Below are positions 7,343-15,454 of a DNA stretch of 47,775 nucleotides, one piece after another. Made by a program: the position numbers and the translations under genes. This stretch comes from an uncultured Lachnospiraceae bacterium (GTDB taxonomy: Bacteria; Bacillota; Clostridia; Lachnospirales; Lachnospiraceae), in contig CANDAG010000028.1 in the NCBI GenBank assembly GCA_947382625.1, positions 1 to 47,775 of the forward strand. Reading direction: 5' to 3'. Positions within the stretch are counted from its first letter, which is position 1. Each line of letters starts with the position of its first letter. Below the pieces are notes generated by a model. It was not told where the DNA came from. It saw nothing but the letters and a program-made list of their open reading frames with translations, and did not search any database.

Positions 7343-9075
7343 TATGCGCTCACCTCCCGTTCCATCTGGGAATAATAGATTTCCTGATAAGCCTCACAGT
7401 CCTTAAGAAGCTGCGTGTGGCTGCCCAGTCCTACGATCTTTCCTTCATCCAAAACCAGGATCTGGTCGGCATCCACCACAGAAGAAATCCTCTGGGCGAT
7501 GATCACCTTGGTGGCATCCTTAAGAGTGGTGCCAAAGCTCTCCCGGATCCTTGCCTCTGTGGCCGTATCCACGGCGCTGGTGGAATCATCCAGGATCAGT
7601 ATTTTAGGCTTTTTGAGAAGAGCCCTTGCAATACAAAGACGCTGCTTCTGACCGCCGGACACGTTCACGCCGCCCTGTCCGAGCTCCGTTAAGTACCCTT
7701 CTGTAAAGGAGCTTACAAAAGGATCCGCCTGGGCTGCCCTGGAGGCTTCAAAAATCTCCTCCTGGGAGGCCTCGGAATCTCCCCACATTAAATTTTCCAT
7801 GATCGTGCCGGAAAAGAGTACATTTTTCTGCAGCACCATTCCCACGCCGTCCCGCAGATTTTTCAGGGAATAATCCTTTACATTCACGCCATCCACCAGA
7901 ATCTCTCCCTGATCCACATCATAAAGCCTCGGTATCATCTGCACCAGAGTCGTCTTGCCGCTGCCGGTGGAACCGATGATCCCCAGAACCTGGCCGCTCT
8001 GTACTTTGAAGCTGATATGGGAGAGCACTGCTTCTTTATTTTCTTTGTAATAACGGAAGGTCACATCCTTAAATTCCACGCTGCCGCTGTTTACCTTCTT
8101 TTCAGGCAGAGCGCATCCCTCATCCGTAAGGCTCACCTCGGTATCCAGCACCTCGGTGATACGGCGCAGAGAGGCGAGGGCTCTTGAGCTTTGCAGAAGA
8201 ACCATGGCAAGCATCATAAGAGACATCAGGATCTGTACAATATAAGAGGTAAAAGCGGTCAGATCCCCCACCGGCATGTTACCGGCCAGAATCTGCTTTC
8301 CACCGAACCACACGATCCCCAGGGTGGTGATGTTCATCATCAGCATCATGATCGGCATGTTCAGGATAACCACCTTAAAAGCATCCAGACTGGACTTTTT
8401 CAATTCCCCGTTTGCCTCTGCGAAGCGTTCCTCCTCATAGCTTCCCCTGACAAAGGATTTGATCACACGTACATTGGTGAGCATTTCCTGTACGGTAGAG
8501 TTTAAGGCGTCCAGCTTTTTCTGCATGATCTCGAATCTGGGAAAGGCGGTTCTGATCACCAGGGCGATCAGCGTAACCAAAATCGGGATCACCACCAGCA
8601 CTACAATGGAAAGCTGGGCGTTCATCACCAGCGCCATGATCAGCGCCCCGATCAGCATTCCCGGCGCCCGGAGCATCATACGTAGCGCCATATTGATCAG
8701 ATTCTGCACCTGTGTGATATCGTTGGTCAGACGGGTTACCAGAGACCCGGTACTAAACTGATCCAGATTGGCAAAGGAAAACTGCTGTACCTTATCAAAC
8801 ACATCGCTTCTTAAATCCGCGGCAAAGCTGATAGATGCCTTGGCCCCGAAATAAGCGCCGCCAATACCGCCCGCCATCATCAAAAGTGCTGTGATGATCA
8901 TAGTGATCCCCATACCGACAATGTAGGGCACATTATGCTCTGCCGCTCCCACATTAATGATATTTGCCATAAATTTGGGGAGCGCAACCTCCCCGATAAC
9001 CTCTACGATCATCATGATAGGACCTAAGATGAACGCAGGTAAATACGGTTTTACATACTTCCAGTATCTTTTCAT
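7342..9075 (-). CDS. ABC exporter half-transporter, degenerate-site subunit of a heterodimer
   Basis: A 577-residue membrane-ATPase fusion with six predicted helices in the first 310 residues. Walker A is GSTGSGKTT near 368 and the signature is VSGGQKQR. In Walker B (ILILDDSTSAVD) the catalytic Glu is replaced by Asp, as in the non-hydrolysing site of heterodimeric exporters. Together with the LSQGQ signature of its partner this marks an asymmetric heterodimer. It lies 18 bases after a MarR regulator and overlaps the next gene by one base, so the three form one operon, presumably de-repressed by an exported compound. Confidence 0.9.
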   Translation of the reverse strand: MKRYWKYVKPYLPAFILGPIMMIVEVIGEVALPKFMANIINVGAAEHNVPYIVGMGITMIITALLMMAGGIGGAYFGAKASISFAADLRSDVFDKVQQFSFANLDQFSTGSLVTRLTNDITQVQNLINMALRMMLRAPGMLIGALIMALVMNAQLSIVVLVVIPILVTLIALVIRTAFPRFEIMQKKLDALNSTVQEMLTNVRVIKSFVRGSYEEERFAEANGELKKSSLDAFKVVILNMPIMMLMMNITTLGIVWFGGKQILAGNMPVGDLTAFTSYIVQILMSLMMLAMVLLQSSRALASLRRITEVLDTEVSLTDEGCALPEKKVNSGSVEFKDVTFRYYKENKEAVLSHISFKVQSGQVLGIIGSTGSGKTTLVQMIPRLYDVDQGEILVDGVNVKDYSLKNLRDGVGMVLQKNVLFSGTIMENLMWGDSEASQEEIFEASRAAQADPFVSSFTEGYLTELGQGGVNVSGGQKQRLCIARALLKKPKILILDDSTSAVDTATEARIRESFGTTLKDATKVIIAQRISSVVDADQILVLDEGKIVGLGSHTQLLKDCEAYQEIYYSQMEREVSA

Positions 9076-9093
9076 AATACGCTCCTTCTTCTT

Positions 9094-9543
9094 TTATTTG
9101 GATAAGCTGCGGTAATAGCTTTCTCCATTTTCGATCATCCTTTTCAGGAAGCTCTTTAGCTGCTCCAGCTCTTCCTCAGAAAAGCCGTCTAAGATGGCCC
9201 CCTCTATCTCCTGAAAACAGATAATACTTTCATTGATGGCCTCCCGCCCCTTCTCGGTCACTACCACCTCGTTCACACGGTTATCCTGGACCTGGCACTG
9301 CCTACTGATATAACCGCCCTTCTCCAGCTTCTTCAGGGTAACCGCCACGGCGGAAGGAGAAATTTCCATCTTCTCTGCAATCGCTGTCTGGGAGGAATCA
9401 GGATGCCTGCCCAGTATCATCAGAAGCCTGTGCTGGCTCCTGTACAATCCGGTGCCCTCCACCTTCCTGCCGATCACCCGCTTTAAGCTCTGATCCGTAC
9501 AGCGAAAAAGATTGATAATCTGATGGTGTAAATCGCTTTGCAT
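9094..9543 (-). CDS. MarR-family transcriptional regulator of the ABC exporter operon
   Basis: A 149-residue winged-helix protein. The recognition region reads PDSSQTAIAEKMEISPSAVAVTLKKLEKGGYISR, followed by the wing DNRVNEVVVTEKG and C-terminal dimerisation helices. ATG 9543 is preceded by GAAGGAG at the right spacing, better than the upstream codon at 9558. As first gene of the exporter operon it is very likely an autorepressor acting at the paired palindromes at 9569-9611. Confidence 0.9.
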   Translation of the reverse strand: MQSDLHHQIINLFRCTDQSLKRVIGRKVEGTGLYRSQHRLLMILGRHPDSSQTAIAEKMEISPSAVAVTLKKLEKGGYISRQCQVQDNRVNEVVVTEKGREAINESIICFQEIEGAILDGFSEEELEQLKSFLKRMIENGESYYRSLSK

Positions 9544-9568
9544 TGTCTTCTCCTTCAAAAATCAAATA

Positions 9569-9611
9569 GTTAATGATTAAATAATTGATGGTTAACTAGT
9601 TAATGATTAAC
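9569..9611. promoter_or_regulatory. Paired MarR operator
   Basis: GTTAATGATTAAC, a perfect palindrome about a central G, lies at 9599-9611. A second copy, differing only in its last base, lies at 9569-9581, exactly 30 bases away (about three helical turns). A further half-site (GGTTAAC) sits between them. The array is 26-68 bases upstream of the marR start, a position able to block its promoter. Confidence 0.7.
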
Positions 9612-9663
9612 ATTATAAGAGGATTGGGAGGAATTGTCAATAGAAAGATTTTTTCGAGCTCTT

Positions 9664-10425
9664 TTATACGATCAGTCGTGTGATCAGATAGAGTACCAGA
9701 AGATGCAAGGGATAAAAAAGATAAAATATATACTTCAGCCTGAGGCCGCGCTTCCCGTTATAAAGGGCGATAAAAATAAAGGACAGAGGCGCTGTCACTT
9801 CCCAGAGGAAAGCAACGATACCCGCAATGATCTGTTCCCGCCTGTTTTTGCGGAACAGGTAAAGAAGGGCTATGGCTATAATACCGTGGGCACCGTAATC
9901 ACAATAGATCCTTTCAGACAAAAACGCTGCCGCAAGAAAAACAATGCCGGATCCCGCCCATCTTAAGGCCGGAGAATCGCTTCTCTCTTCCAGCGCCCGA
10001 AACGCCCACATCATTAAAAAGCCCAGAAGAAGGGTAAAAAATACATTCTGGTAATGGGTATAGACTACGCGTCCATTAAATGCCAGGTCAAAGGGAATCT
10101 CGGAGATCAGTGCAAAGAGAAATAAACGGACCGCATACCGTACGCGGCTGTGAGTCCGTTCAAATCCCTCCACCAGAAGAAAGCAATAGATGGGAAAAGC
10201 CAGTCTTCCCAGGAGCCTTCGCATGATCTGATAAAAAATATAAAGCCAGCCGGCAGGACCTTCTTCAAGGACCAGTGCCGCATATTCCATGGAAAAATTG
10301 AAATTATAAACCCCATGCTCCAGCATCAGATAAGGGAAGATCACTGCCGCCGTATGGTCTATGAGCATGGAAAACAGAGCTATGAGTTTTAAGGTGCTGC
10401 CGCTTACTTTGGAATATTTTTGCAT
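9664..10425 (-). CDS. TraX-family integral membrane protein
   Basis: A 253-residue polytopic protein with about eight hydrophobic segments. Family marks are LIALFSMLIDHTAAVIFPY at the N-terminus, RLAFPIYCFLLVEGFERT, and LISEIPFDLAF, typical of TraX proteins, which are related to membrane acyltransferases. The name comes from F-pilin acetylation, but chromosomal copies in Firmicutes stand alone and their substrate is unknown. GGAAGG precedes ATG 10425 and a near-consensus promoter lies at 10466-10494. No conjugation genes are nearby. Confidence 0.8.
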   Translation of the reverse strand: MQKYSKVSGSTLKLIALFSMLIDHTAAVIFPYLMLEHGVYNFNFSMEYAALVLEEGPAGWLYIFYQIMRRLLGRLAFPIYCFLLVEGFERTHSRVRYAVRLFLFALISEIPFDLAFNGRVVYTHYQNVFFTLLLGFLMMWAFRALEERSDSPALRWAGSGIVFLAAAFLSERIYCDYGAHGIIAIALLYLFRKNRREQIIAGIVAFLWEVTAPLSFIFIALYNGKRGLRLKYIFYLFYPLHLLVLYLITRLIV

Positions 10426-10465
10426 GTGGGATTTCCTTCCTGACCTGTTTTCTTAGTGTAAACAT

Positions 10466-10494
10466 ATGATATACCCGGTTCCCGGCAGTGTCAA
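10466..10494 (-). promoter_or_regulatory. Promoter of the traX-like gene
   Basis: On the minus strand TTGACA and TATCAT are separated by 17 bases, with the -10 box about 40 bases before the ATG. The spacer contains the GC-rich direct repeat CCGGGAACCGGG. Confidence 0.65.
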
Positions 10495-10655
10495 TGATAC
10501 TCTGTTCCCGGTTATCCGGCGGCACCGGCAGATGCATCTAACTTCTCCATATAACTGGCATGGTCAAAAAGTTCTGATTTGGCACTTTTTACAATACCAC
10601 TTTTGCATATAATTATAAAAGAATCAAATGATATTGCTCAAGAAGGAGAACCATT

Positions 10656-11282
10656 ATGAAAAATCAACTTGCACAGAAAGTAGCTATGACCGGCCTGATG
10701 GCCGCCTTATCCTATGTGGTCTTTACCTTTTTGCAGATAAAGATACCCCTCCCCGGCGGGGACGCCACCTCCATTCACCTTGGCAACGCCGTCTGCGTAT
10801 TGGGTGCTCTTTTGCTTGGCGGTTTCTGGGGCGGTCTGGGCGGAGCCATCGGCATGACCATCGGCGATCTGCTGGATCCCGTTTATGTGGTCTATGCGCC
10901 CAAGACCTTCCTGCTTAAGCTCTGCATCGGCCTCATCACCGGACTCACCGCACATAAGATCGGCAGGATTACACTGGAAAAAGACCACAAAAAGGTAGTA
11001 CTGACTGCCACGCTCGCCGCTATAGGAGGCCTTTTGTTCAATGTGATCTTTGACCCCCTTGTAGGATATTTTTACAAGCTGGCGATCCTCGGCAAGCCTG
11101 CCGCCGAGCTGACTCTTGCATGGAATGTGGCTTCCACCTCCATCAACGCCGTCACCTCCACCATCGTTTCCGTGGCCGTATACATGGCTCTGCGCCCCGG
11201 TCTTAGGAAGGCAGGGTTGTTTCTGACCTTCGGGAAAGAAGGGGAGGCTCATGAGAAAGGTCCGGTCAGGGCAAAGATATAA
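10656..11282 (+). CDS. ECF transporter S component (vitamin-binding membrane subunit)
   Basis: A 208-residue protein with five or six hydrophobic helices. The first helix MAALSYVVFTFLQIKIP and the stretch SIHLGNAVCVLGALLLGG followed by GAIGMTIGDLLDP are typical of S components of energy-coupling-factor importers. These bind a vitamin or cofactor and use a shared EcfAAT module, here not encoded nearby. The ligand cannot be told from sequence, and I find no recognisable riboswitch in its 230-base leader. AAGGAGAA precedes ATG 10656, and an extended -10 (TGCATATAAT) lies at 10604-10613. The last 25 residues are a charged cytoplasmic tail. Confidence 0.8.
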   Translation: MKNQLAQKVAMTGLMAALSYVVFTFLQIKIPLPGGDATSIHLGNAVCVLGALLLGGFWGGLGGAIGMTIGDLLDPVYVVYAPKTFLLKLCIGLITGLTAHKIGRITLEKDHKKVVLTATLAAIGGLLFNVIFDPLVGYFYKLAILGKPAAELTLAWNVASTSINAVTSTIVSVAVYMALRPGLRKAGLFLTFGKEGEAHEKGPVRAKI

Positions 11283-11288
11283 GATCCA

Positions 11289-11522
11289 TCATACCAACGC
11301 TCCCATCAAAGCGCCCGTCAGCTTAAAGCATCCGATCCCTAAAGGGATCAATATCAGTGTGCAGCAAAACGCCACTCCAAGTGCTGCACACAGGATGCAC
11401 GCGGGAACCAGAAAAAGCAGCTTGCACGTCAGCTTCAATACTCCGCCTGTAACCTTAAGGCACAGTCCCAGTATGCCAAATACGATCATAAATACAAAGA
11501 TCAGTAAGAATAAAGTGATCAT
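11289..11522 (-). CDS. Small hydrophobic membrane protein, end of the PadR/DUF1700/DUF4097 operon
   Basis: A 77-residue protein that is nearly all membrane: MITLFLLIFVFMIVFGILGL at the start, a short KLTCKLLFL turn, then a second and third hydrophobic stretch. Cysteines occur in each segment. AGGAGG sits six bases before the ATG, so translation is credible. It follows the DUF4097 gene by 60 bases on the same strand and converges with the S-component gene after only 6 bases. No family recognised; a helper of the envelope module is the simplest guess. Confidence 0.65.
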   Translation of the reverse strand: MITLFLLIFVFMIVFGILGLCLKVTGGVLKLTCKLLFLVPACILCAALGVAFCCTLILIPLGIGCFKLTGALMGALV

Positions 11523-11582
11523 CCAAAACCTCCTGTTTAAAATTCATCTTCATAGATCTGTTGTTTCAGTTTCTGCAAATCT

Positions 11583-12581
11583 TCATTCCTCAAAATGAAC
11601 CGAAATATTTCCCATATTGCAGTTGAGCTCAAAGGTTCCGGCCGCTCCATTATTGATATACTTTTCCGCCGCAAAGGCCGCAGTCTCAAAGCTGTCCATC
11701 TCAATGTTTCCGCCGCTGCACTCAATCTCATAGTTAAAATCGCTTTCCCTACCTTTCAAAAGAAACTCCATGCTTCCCATATTGCATTCCGCTTCCAGCT
11801 CCTTTGAGATAATTCCCTGATAACTGCAGGTTCCCAGTCCCACTGAAAGATCCGCCTCCAGTGAAGTCATATCCTCCGCATGGAACTCTCCGGCACCGAT
11901 TTCCACAGACAGCTCCCCGGCCTCTGACCGGTACATGCTCACACCGCCTGCTCCCACAGAAGCCTCCAGCTCTCTGGCTTCTATATCATATAATTCCATG
12001 ACTCCTGCGCCTACCTCAACCTCCACTTCATCAAACCGCATCCCCATGGGAACCTTTAAGGTAATATTATTATTATCAAAATTGCTTCCCAGTGTATGGA
12101 TTCCTTTAAATCCCTCCACATACAGAGTTTCCTTCTCTACATAATAGTCACAGCCACCTTCTCCCTGGATGTACAGGTCAATAGTCTCTCCCTCGCCCGC
12201 CGTCTTTTCGCTGACAGTGAAGGTTCCGGCTCCCAGCATGAGATGCAGGCTTCTCACTTTTCCTGTATCGATATGTCCTTCCCCTGCATTCCGCCCCGGA
12301 TCCTCTCCGTTAATACGCAGCTTTTCGGAGGCGCCCCCTTCTCCGGTCAGGCGGATCTCCCCGTTCTCTGAAACGGCAAGGGACAGATCCTCATCCATGT
12401 GTCCTGCCAGGCGGAGCAGTTTATTAGTCAGTCTCCCCACCTTTCCTCCCAGTACCTGCTCTTCCTTTGCGTAAATGATGGCACTCCGGCCTCCGCCTAT
12501 GGCGCCGATCAGACAGAATAAACATCCCAATACTGCCAAAACTCCTGCTGTTATCAGACTTATTTTTGCAAATTTTTTCAT
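11583..12581 (-). CDS. DUF4097-family membrane-anchored beta-repeat protein
   Basis: A 332-residue protein. One N-terminal membrane segment (about 7-30, LITAGVLAVLGCLFCLIGAI) is followed by an outside part made of repeated short beta strands with the family's rhythm: VEVGAGVMELYDIEARELEASVGAGG, then VEIGAGEFHAEDMTS and NCNMGNISV. Such right-handed beta-helix-like DUF4097 proteins accompany PadR and DUF1700 proteins in Firmicutes and are linked to envelope stress; the biochemical role is unknown. Its ATG overlaps the DUF1700 stop (ATGA, 12578-12581), and AAAGGAG lies upstream, so the two are translationally coupled. Confidence 0.85.
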   Translation of the reverse strand: MKKFAKISLITAGVLAVLGCLFCLIGAIGGGRSAIIYAKEEQVLGGKVGRLTNKLLRLAGHMDEDLSLAVSENGEIRLTGEGGASEKLRINGEDPGRNAGEGHIDTGKVRSLHLMLGAGTFTVSEKTAGEGETIDLYIQGEGGCDYYVEKETLYVEGFKGIHTLGSNFDNNNITLKVPMGMRFDEVEVEVGAGVMELYDIEARELEASVGAGGVSMYRSEAGELSVEIGAGEFHAEDMTSLEADLSVGLGTCSYQGIISKELEAECNMGSMEFLLKGRESDFNYEIECSGGNIEMDSFETAAFAAEKYINNGAAGTFELNCNMGNISVHFEE

Positions 12582-13465
12582 GCTGCCACTCCTTTCACTC
12601 TGTCAACGATCCAATGGTATACATAAGCTATGCCTTTGCACAACGCAGGAATTCCTTTTCCCACCAGAAAAACAGTGACGAGGAGAAACAGGATTCCCAG
12701 AGCCCCGCAGATACAACCGCCCCCCAAAAGTCCGACTCCGGTCAGGGGATGGGCAAGCATACAGCCAAAACCTGCAATGACCAACGCCGCAGCTACTACA
12801 AACAGGAGCAATGTTGCAACGCCAAGGCCAAGAATAATACCCAGCATAGCGCATAGTGCCCCAAACAATGTCCCGGCCAGGGAAACCACCACCGAAAGGA
12901 TCACCGGTGAAGCAATGATACAACCAATGACGATCAAAACAATGGCCCATACAGGCAGCTCCTTTTTCTGATCTGCCGACTGACCTGCAGGCTGTCCCGA
13001 AACGTGCCCTGCATACTGTCCTGCGCTCTGTTCTGCAGACTGCCCCGCATACTGTCCTGTGGACTGCCCCGCGGCCTGTTCTGCAGACTTCTCTGCAAAT
13101 TGTCCGGAATACCGACCGGCATTTCCACTTGCGGATCGCTCTGTAAATTGCCGGGAAGAATCCTCAGCTGCAGAACCGGAATCTGCCGGATCTGTCTTCT
13201 TAATGATCTCATTTTCCAGAGAGGAGGCTCTGTTTAAAAAGCCGTTTTCCGTGAATTCCCCCTGGCTGCCGCCATCCTCAAGCCCCTCTCTTACGATCTC
13301 GGCCACCTGCTCCGGAGATCCTAAGGCCCTGATCACCTCCTGCTCATTTTCCCTGCCGGCGTCGTTAAAATAGTCATTATAATATTGAAGGGCTTCCTCC
13401 CGCTCGTTCGGCGAAATGTCCGAGAGCAATTCCTCCAATTGCCTCATAAATTCCCATCTACTCAT
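12578..13465 (-). CDS. DUF1700/HAAS-domain membrane protein with Gln/Ala/Gly/Ser repeat linker
   Basis: A 295-residue protein. Residues 1-65 are the HAAS-type helical domain (FMRQLEELLSDISPNEREEALQYYNDYF, then ALGSPEQVAEIV). Residues about 100-165 form a low-complexity linker of units such as SAEQSAGQYAG and GQSTGQYAG. Residues about 170-275 are strongly hydrophobic, with four membrane helices. In this family the HAAS domain is thought to interact with a PadR regulator, linking the membrane to transcription. It overlaps the padR gene by 8 bases and DUF4097 by 4. The linker is longer and more repetitive than usual. Confidence 0.85.
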   Translation of the reverse strand: MSRWEFMRQLEELLSDISPNEREEALQYYNDYFNDAGRENEQEVIRALGSPEQVAEIVREGLEDGGSQGEFTENGFLNRASSLENEIIKKTDPADSGSAAEDSSRQFTERSASGNAGRYSGQFAEKSAEQAAGQSTGQYAGQSAEQSAGQYAGHVSGQPAGQSADQKKELPVWAIVLIVIGCIIASPVILSVVVSLAGTLFGALCAMLGIILGLGVATLLLFVVAAALVIAGFGCMLAHPLTGVGLLGGGCICGALGILFLLVTVFLVGKGIPALCKGIAYVYHWIVDRVKGVAA

Positions 13466-13784
13466 CCCTTATTCCTCCCTCAAAGATCGAATTAATTTTT
13501 GCAGAATATTTTATCCACTCGCTTCTATACAGATTAAGCTGCAGCCGTCCCTTTTCGGTTGCCTTATAGTATCTCCTGTTCCTGCCTGCGCACTCCTTGT
13601 CATAGACCTCAAGGCACTCATCCTTCTGCAGCCTTCGAAGCACCGGATACAAGGTAGATTCCGAAAGCGCAATGACCTGACGGACATCCTGGGTGATCTT
13701 GTAGCCATAAGCTCCCTCAGGTTCTCTGGAGACCACTGCCAGCACGATGGCGTCCAAAAGCGCCGCCCCTGTGTTAAAAACCAT
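13458..13784 (-). CDS. PadR-family transcriptional regulator
   Basis: A 108-residue winged-helix protein: GAALLDAIVLAVVSREPEGAYGYKITQDV, then the recognition helix LSESTLYPVLRRLQKDECLEVY and the wing NRRYYKATEKGR. This is the short, two-domain PadR type. GGAGG lies upstream of ATG 13784. It heads the operon with DUF1700, DUF4097 and a small membrane protein, and should repress it through the large inverted repeat at 13812-13873. Confidence 0.9.
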   Translation of the reverse strand: MVFNTGAALLDAIVLAVVSREPEGAYGYKITQDVRQVIALSESTLYPVLRRLQKDECLEVYDKECAGRNRRYYKATEKGRLQLNLYRSEWIKYSAKINSIFEGGIRDE

Positions 13785-13811
13785 ACCGCCCCTCCTTCTT
13801 TTAAGGTTTCT

Positions 13812-13873
13812 ATAATATTATATGCCGTATAGTATTATTTCTGATACACATACTATACGGCATATAATATTAT
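13812..13873. promoter_or_regulatory. PadR operator: perfect 23-bp inverted repeat
   Basis: Arms at 13812-13834 and 13851-13873 are exact reverse complements, separated by 16 bases. Each arm contains ATATGCCGTATAG and a TATAAT-like hexamer. The left arm lies 28 bases upstream of padR. The centre-to-centre distance fits two bound dimers. It may also hold the operon promoter. Confidence 0.75.
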
Positions 13874-13967
13874 CTTGTCAATATGCTTAACTATTAATTT
13901 TTATTAAAATATAAATTACTCATTTCTTTTCACAGATAGGGCAGGAAATCTGCCCGAACCTTTGCCG

Positions 13968-15308
13968 TTACTCCACCAGCTTCGCATTCGGATAGATCCG
14001 CTCCATCCTTTCGTTATCAAAATGCTCATCCAGAAAGCTTTCTATCCCTGCCATATTTTCTGCAAAAGCCCCCTTCTCCACACCTCTTTGCCTCTCTTCA
14101 TACCGTGCCAGCGCCAGGCCGGAAAGGATACAGTTGCCTATCATAAAAACTACCATAGCATTACAGAGTATCTTCCCTGCTCTCACAGAAAGGCGCTCGA
14201 TCCAGCCGGACAAAAAAGGATATAAAAGCTTCATCCATACCACTGCCGCAATTCCCCAGAAAAAACAATAGAGCAGATTGATCCTTCCGCCAAGGTTAAA
14301 ACGGAATTCACTGTAGTCCCAAAAAACGGTGCCGAAAACAAGCTCCGTAAATACGCTGCATATGTATTCATAGGCGCCTCCTAAAAGGGTTCCCGCCACA
14401 AAGAGATAAGAATCGCTCTTATTCCTGTCACGATACAAGACCGCCGTAAGGAGTGCGCAGCCTAATCCCCAGACAATACTGAAAGGACCATAAACCACGC
14501 TGCTCCGACTCATCAGTCGTCCTGTCGTCACCAGACAAAAGATCGTCTCTGTCACATCTCCCAGAAAAGCCCCCAGGAAAAAGAGACTGATCAGCTTATA
14601 TGCGCTACAGCCTTCGGCAAAAACCTCTGCAGATGCTTTCGCAGTTTCCGCTTTCTGGGCTTTCAGCTCTCCCATATCCAGAGCAGGAAAGGCTTTTTCC
14701 ATACGCCTGGTGATCCTTCTGGTAATGGCATTCTCCAGAAGCCGGGACAGCTTCGCCATTTCCTCCAGACTTTTGAAGGCTCTGCCCAGGCTCTTCTGCA
14801 TTCCAAGGATCGTCAAAGCGGTTCCCAGTCCATCTATGACCAGACAAATAGAAAGCGCCCAGAGCAGGACTGCTCCTATGGCTCCCGGAATCAGAGCGAC
14901 CAAAGACGCAACAAAAGGATTGACCAAATAAGTCAGAAGCACTGCAAATACTCCCCAGATAACAGAGTATCTCAGACAGATAAATCCCTCAAAATTAAAA
15001 CGGATGTTGGAATAGTCCCACCATTTCCGATGGAATGCCTTTTCAAGCAGTGCCCCTGTGACAAACTCGATAAAGGAAGCCAGGATCATCCCGCCCAAAA
15101 ACAGGAAAAAGAGATTTCCCTTCAGCTCCGGAAGAAATATGGTAAACGCCACTGCTCCGGTTCCATATATGGGGCAAAGAGGGCTGCTCACCACGCCCCG
15201 GTTGACAAACTTCTTCCTGTAAAAAGCGGCCAGACACACCTCTCCGCACCAGCCAAGGAAGGAATAGATGAAAAAGAACCAGCTAATCTCATAAAATGAA
15301 AATACCAT
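13968..15308 (-). CDS. Tandem-duplicated CmpB-like (PF06541) membrane protein
   Basis: A 446-residue protein in which the family domain occurs twice. Copy one (about 1-180) has FFFIYSFLGWCGEV, NRGVVSSPLCPIYGTGAVA and WWDYSNIRFNFEGFICL; copy two (about 245-395) has LFFLGAFLGDVTE, SRSSVVYGPFSIVWGLG and FWDYSEFRFNLGGRINL. A charged helical linker joins them. Proteins of this family are labelled putative ABC permeases, but none of the usual ATPase partners is here and the function is unknown. ATG 15308 is preceded by AGAGGAG at 10 bases; a GTG at 15317 is too close to that site. The start codon lies inside one arm of a 13-bp inverted repeat. Confidence 0.75.
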   Translation of the reverse strand: MVFSFYEISWFFFIYSFLGWCGEVCLAAFYRKKFVNRGVVSSPLCPIYGTGAVAFTIFLPELKGNLFFLFLGGMILASFIEFVTGALLEKAFHRKWWDYSNIRFNFEGFICLRYSVIWGVFAVLLTYLVNPFVASLVALIPGAIGAVLLWALSICLVIDGLGTALTILGMQKSLGRAFKSLEEMAKLSRLLENAITRRITRRMEKAFPALDMGELKAQKAETAKASAEVFAEGCSAYKLISLFFLGAFLGDVTETIFCLVTTGRLMSRSSVVYGPFSIVWGLGCALLTAVLYRDRNKSDSYLFVAGTLLGGAYEYICSVFTELVFGTVFWDYSEFRFNLGGRINLLYCFFWGIAAVVWMKLLYPFLSGWIERLSVRAGKILCNAMVVFMIGNCILSGLALARYEERQRGVEKGAFAENMAGIESFLDEHFDNERMERIYPNAKLVE

Positions 15309-15366
15309 GACAGTCACACTCCTCTTTGGGAATCAGAAATTCCTTTTAATATCACTGTCATGGTAT
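15302..15366 (-). promoter_or_regulatory. Leader inverted repeat covering the CmpB-like start codon, with mini-ORF
   Basis: ATACCATGACAGT at 15302-15314 and its exact reverse complement at 15354-15366 can pair in the mRNA around a 39-base loop. The downstream arm contains the start codon and the loop carries the AGAGGAG site. The upstream arm contains an ATG opening a 15-codon frame (MTVILKGISDSQRGV) that ends 8 bases before the gene. This looks like translational control; no effector is known. Confidence 0.5.
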
Positions 15367-15454
15367 CACATATTCAGAATTTGTCATAGGGTTGTAAAAC
15401 TTAAGATATTCTAAAGTATAACTATAGCTCTAAACCTTCACCTGCCGCTTTCTG

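Noticed and set aside
9664-10425. Conjugative element suggested by TraX
   Set aside because: No relaxase, coupling protein or type IV secretion genes are in the window; lone TraX-like genes are common on chromosomes.
10440-10655. Vitamin riboswitch before the S-component gene
   Set aside because: No motif of TPP, FMN, folate, preQ1 or cobalamin classes could be recognised by eye.
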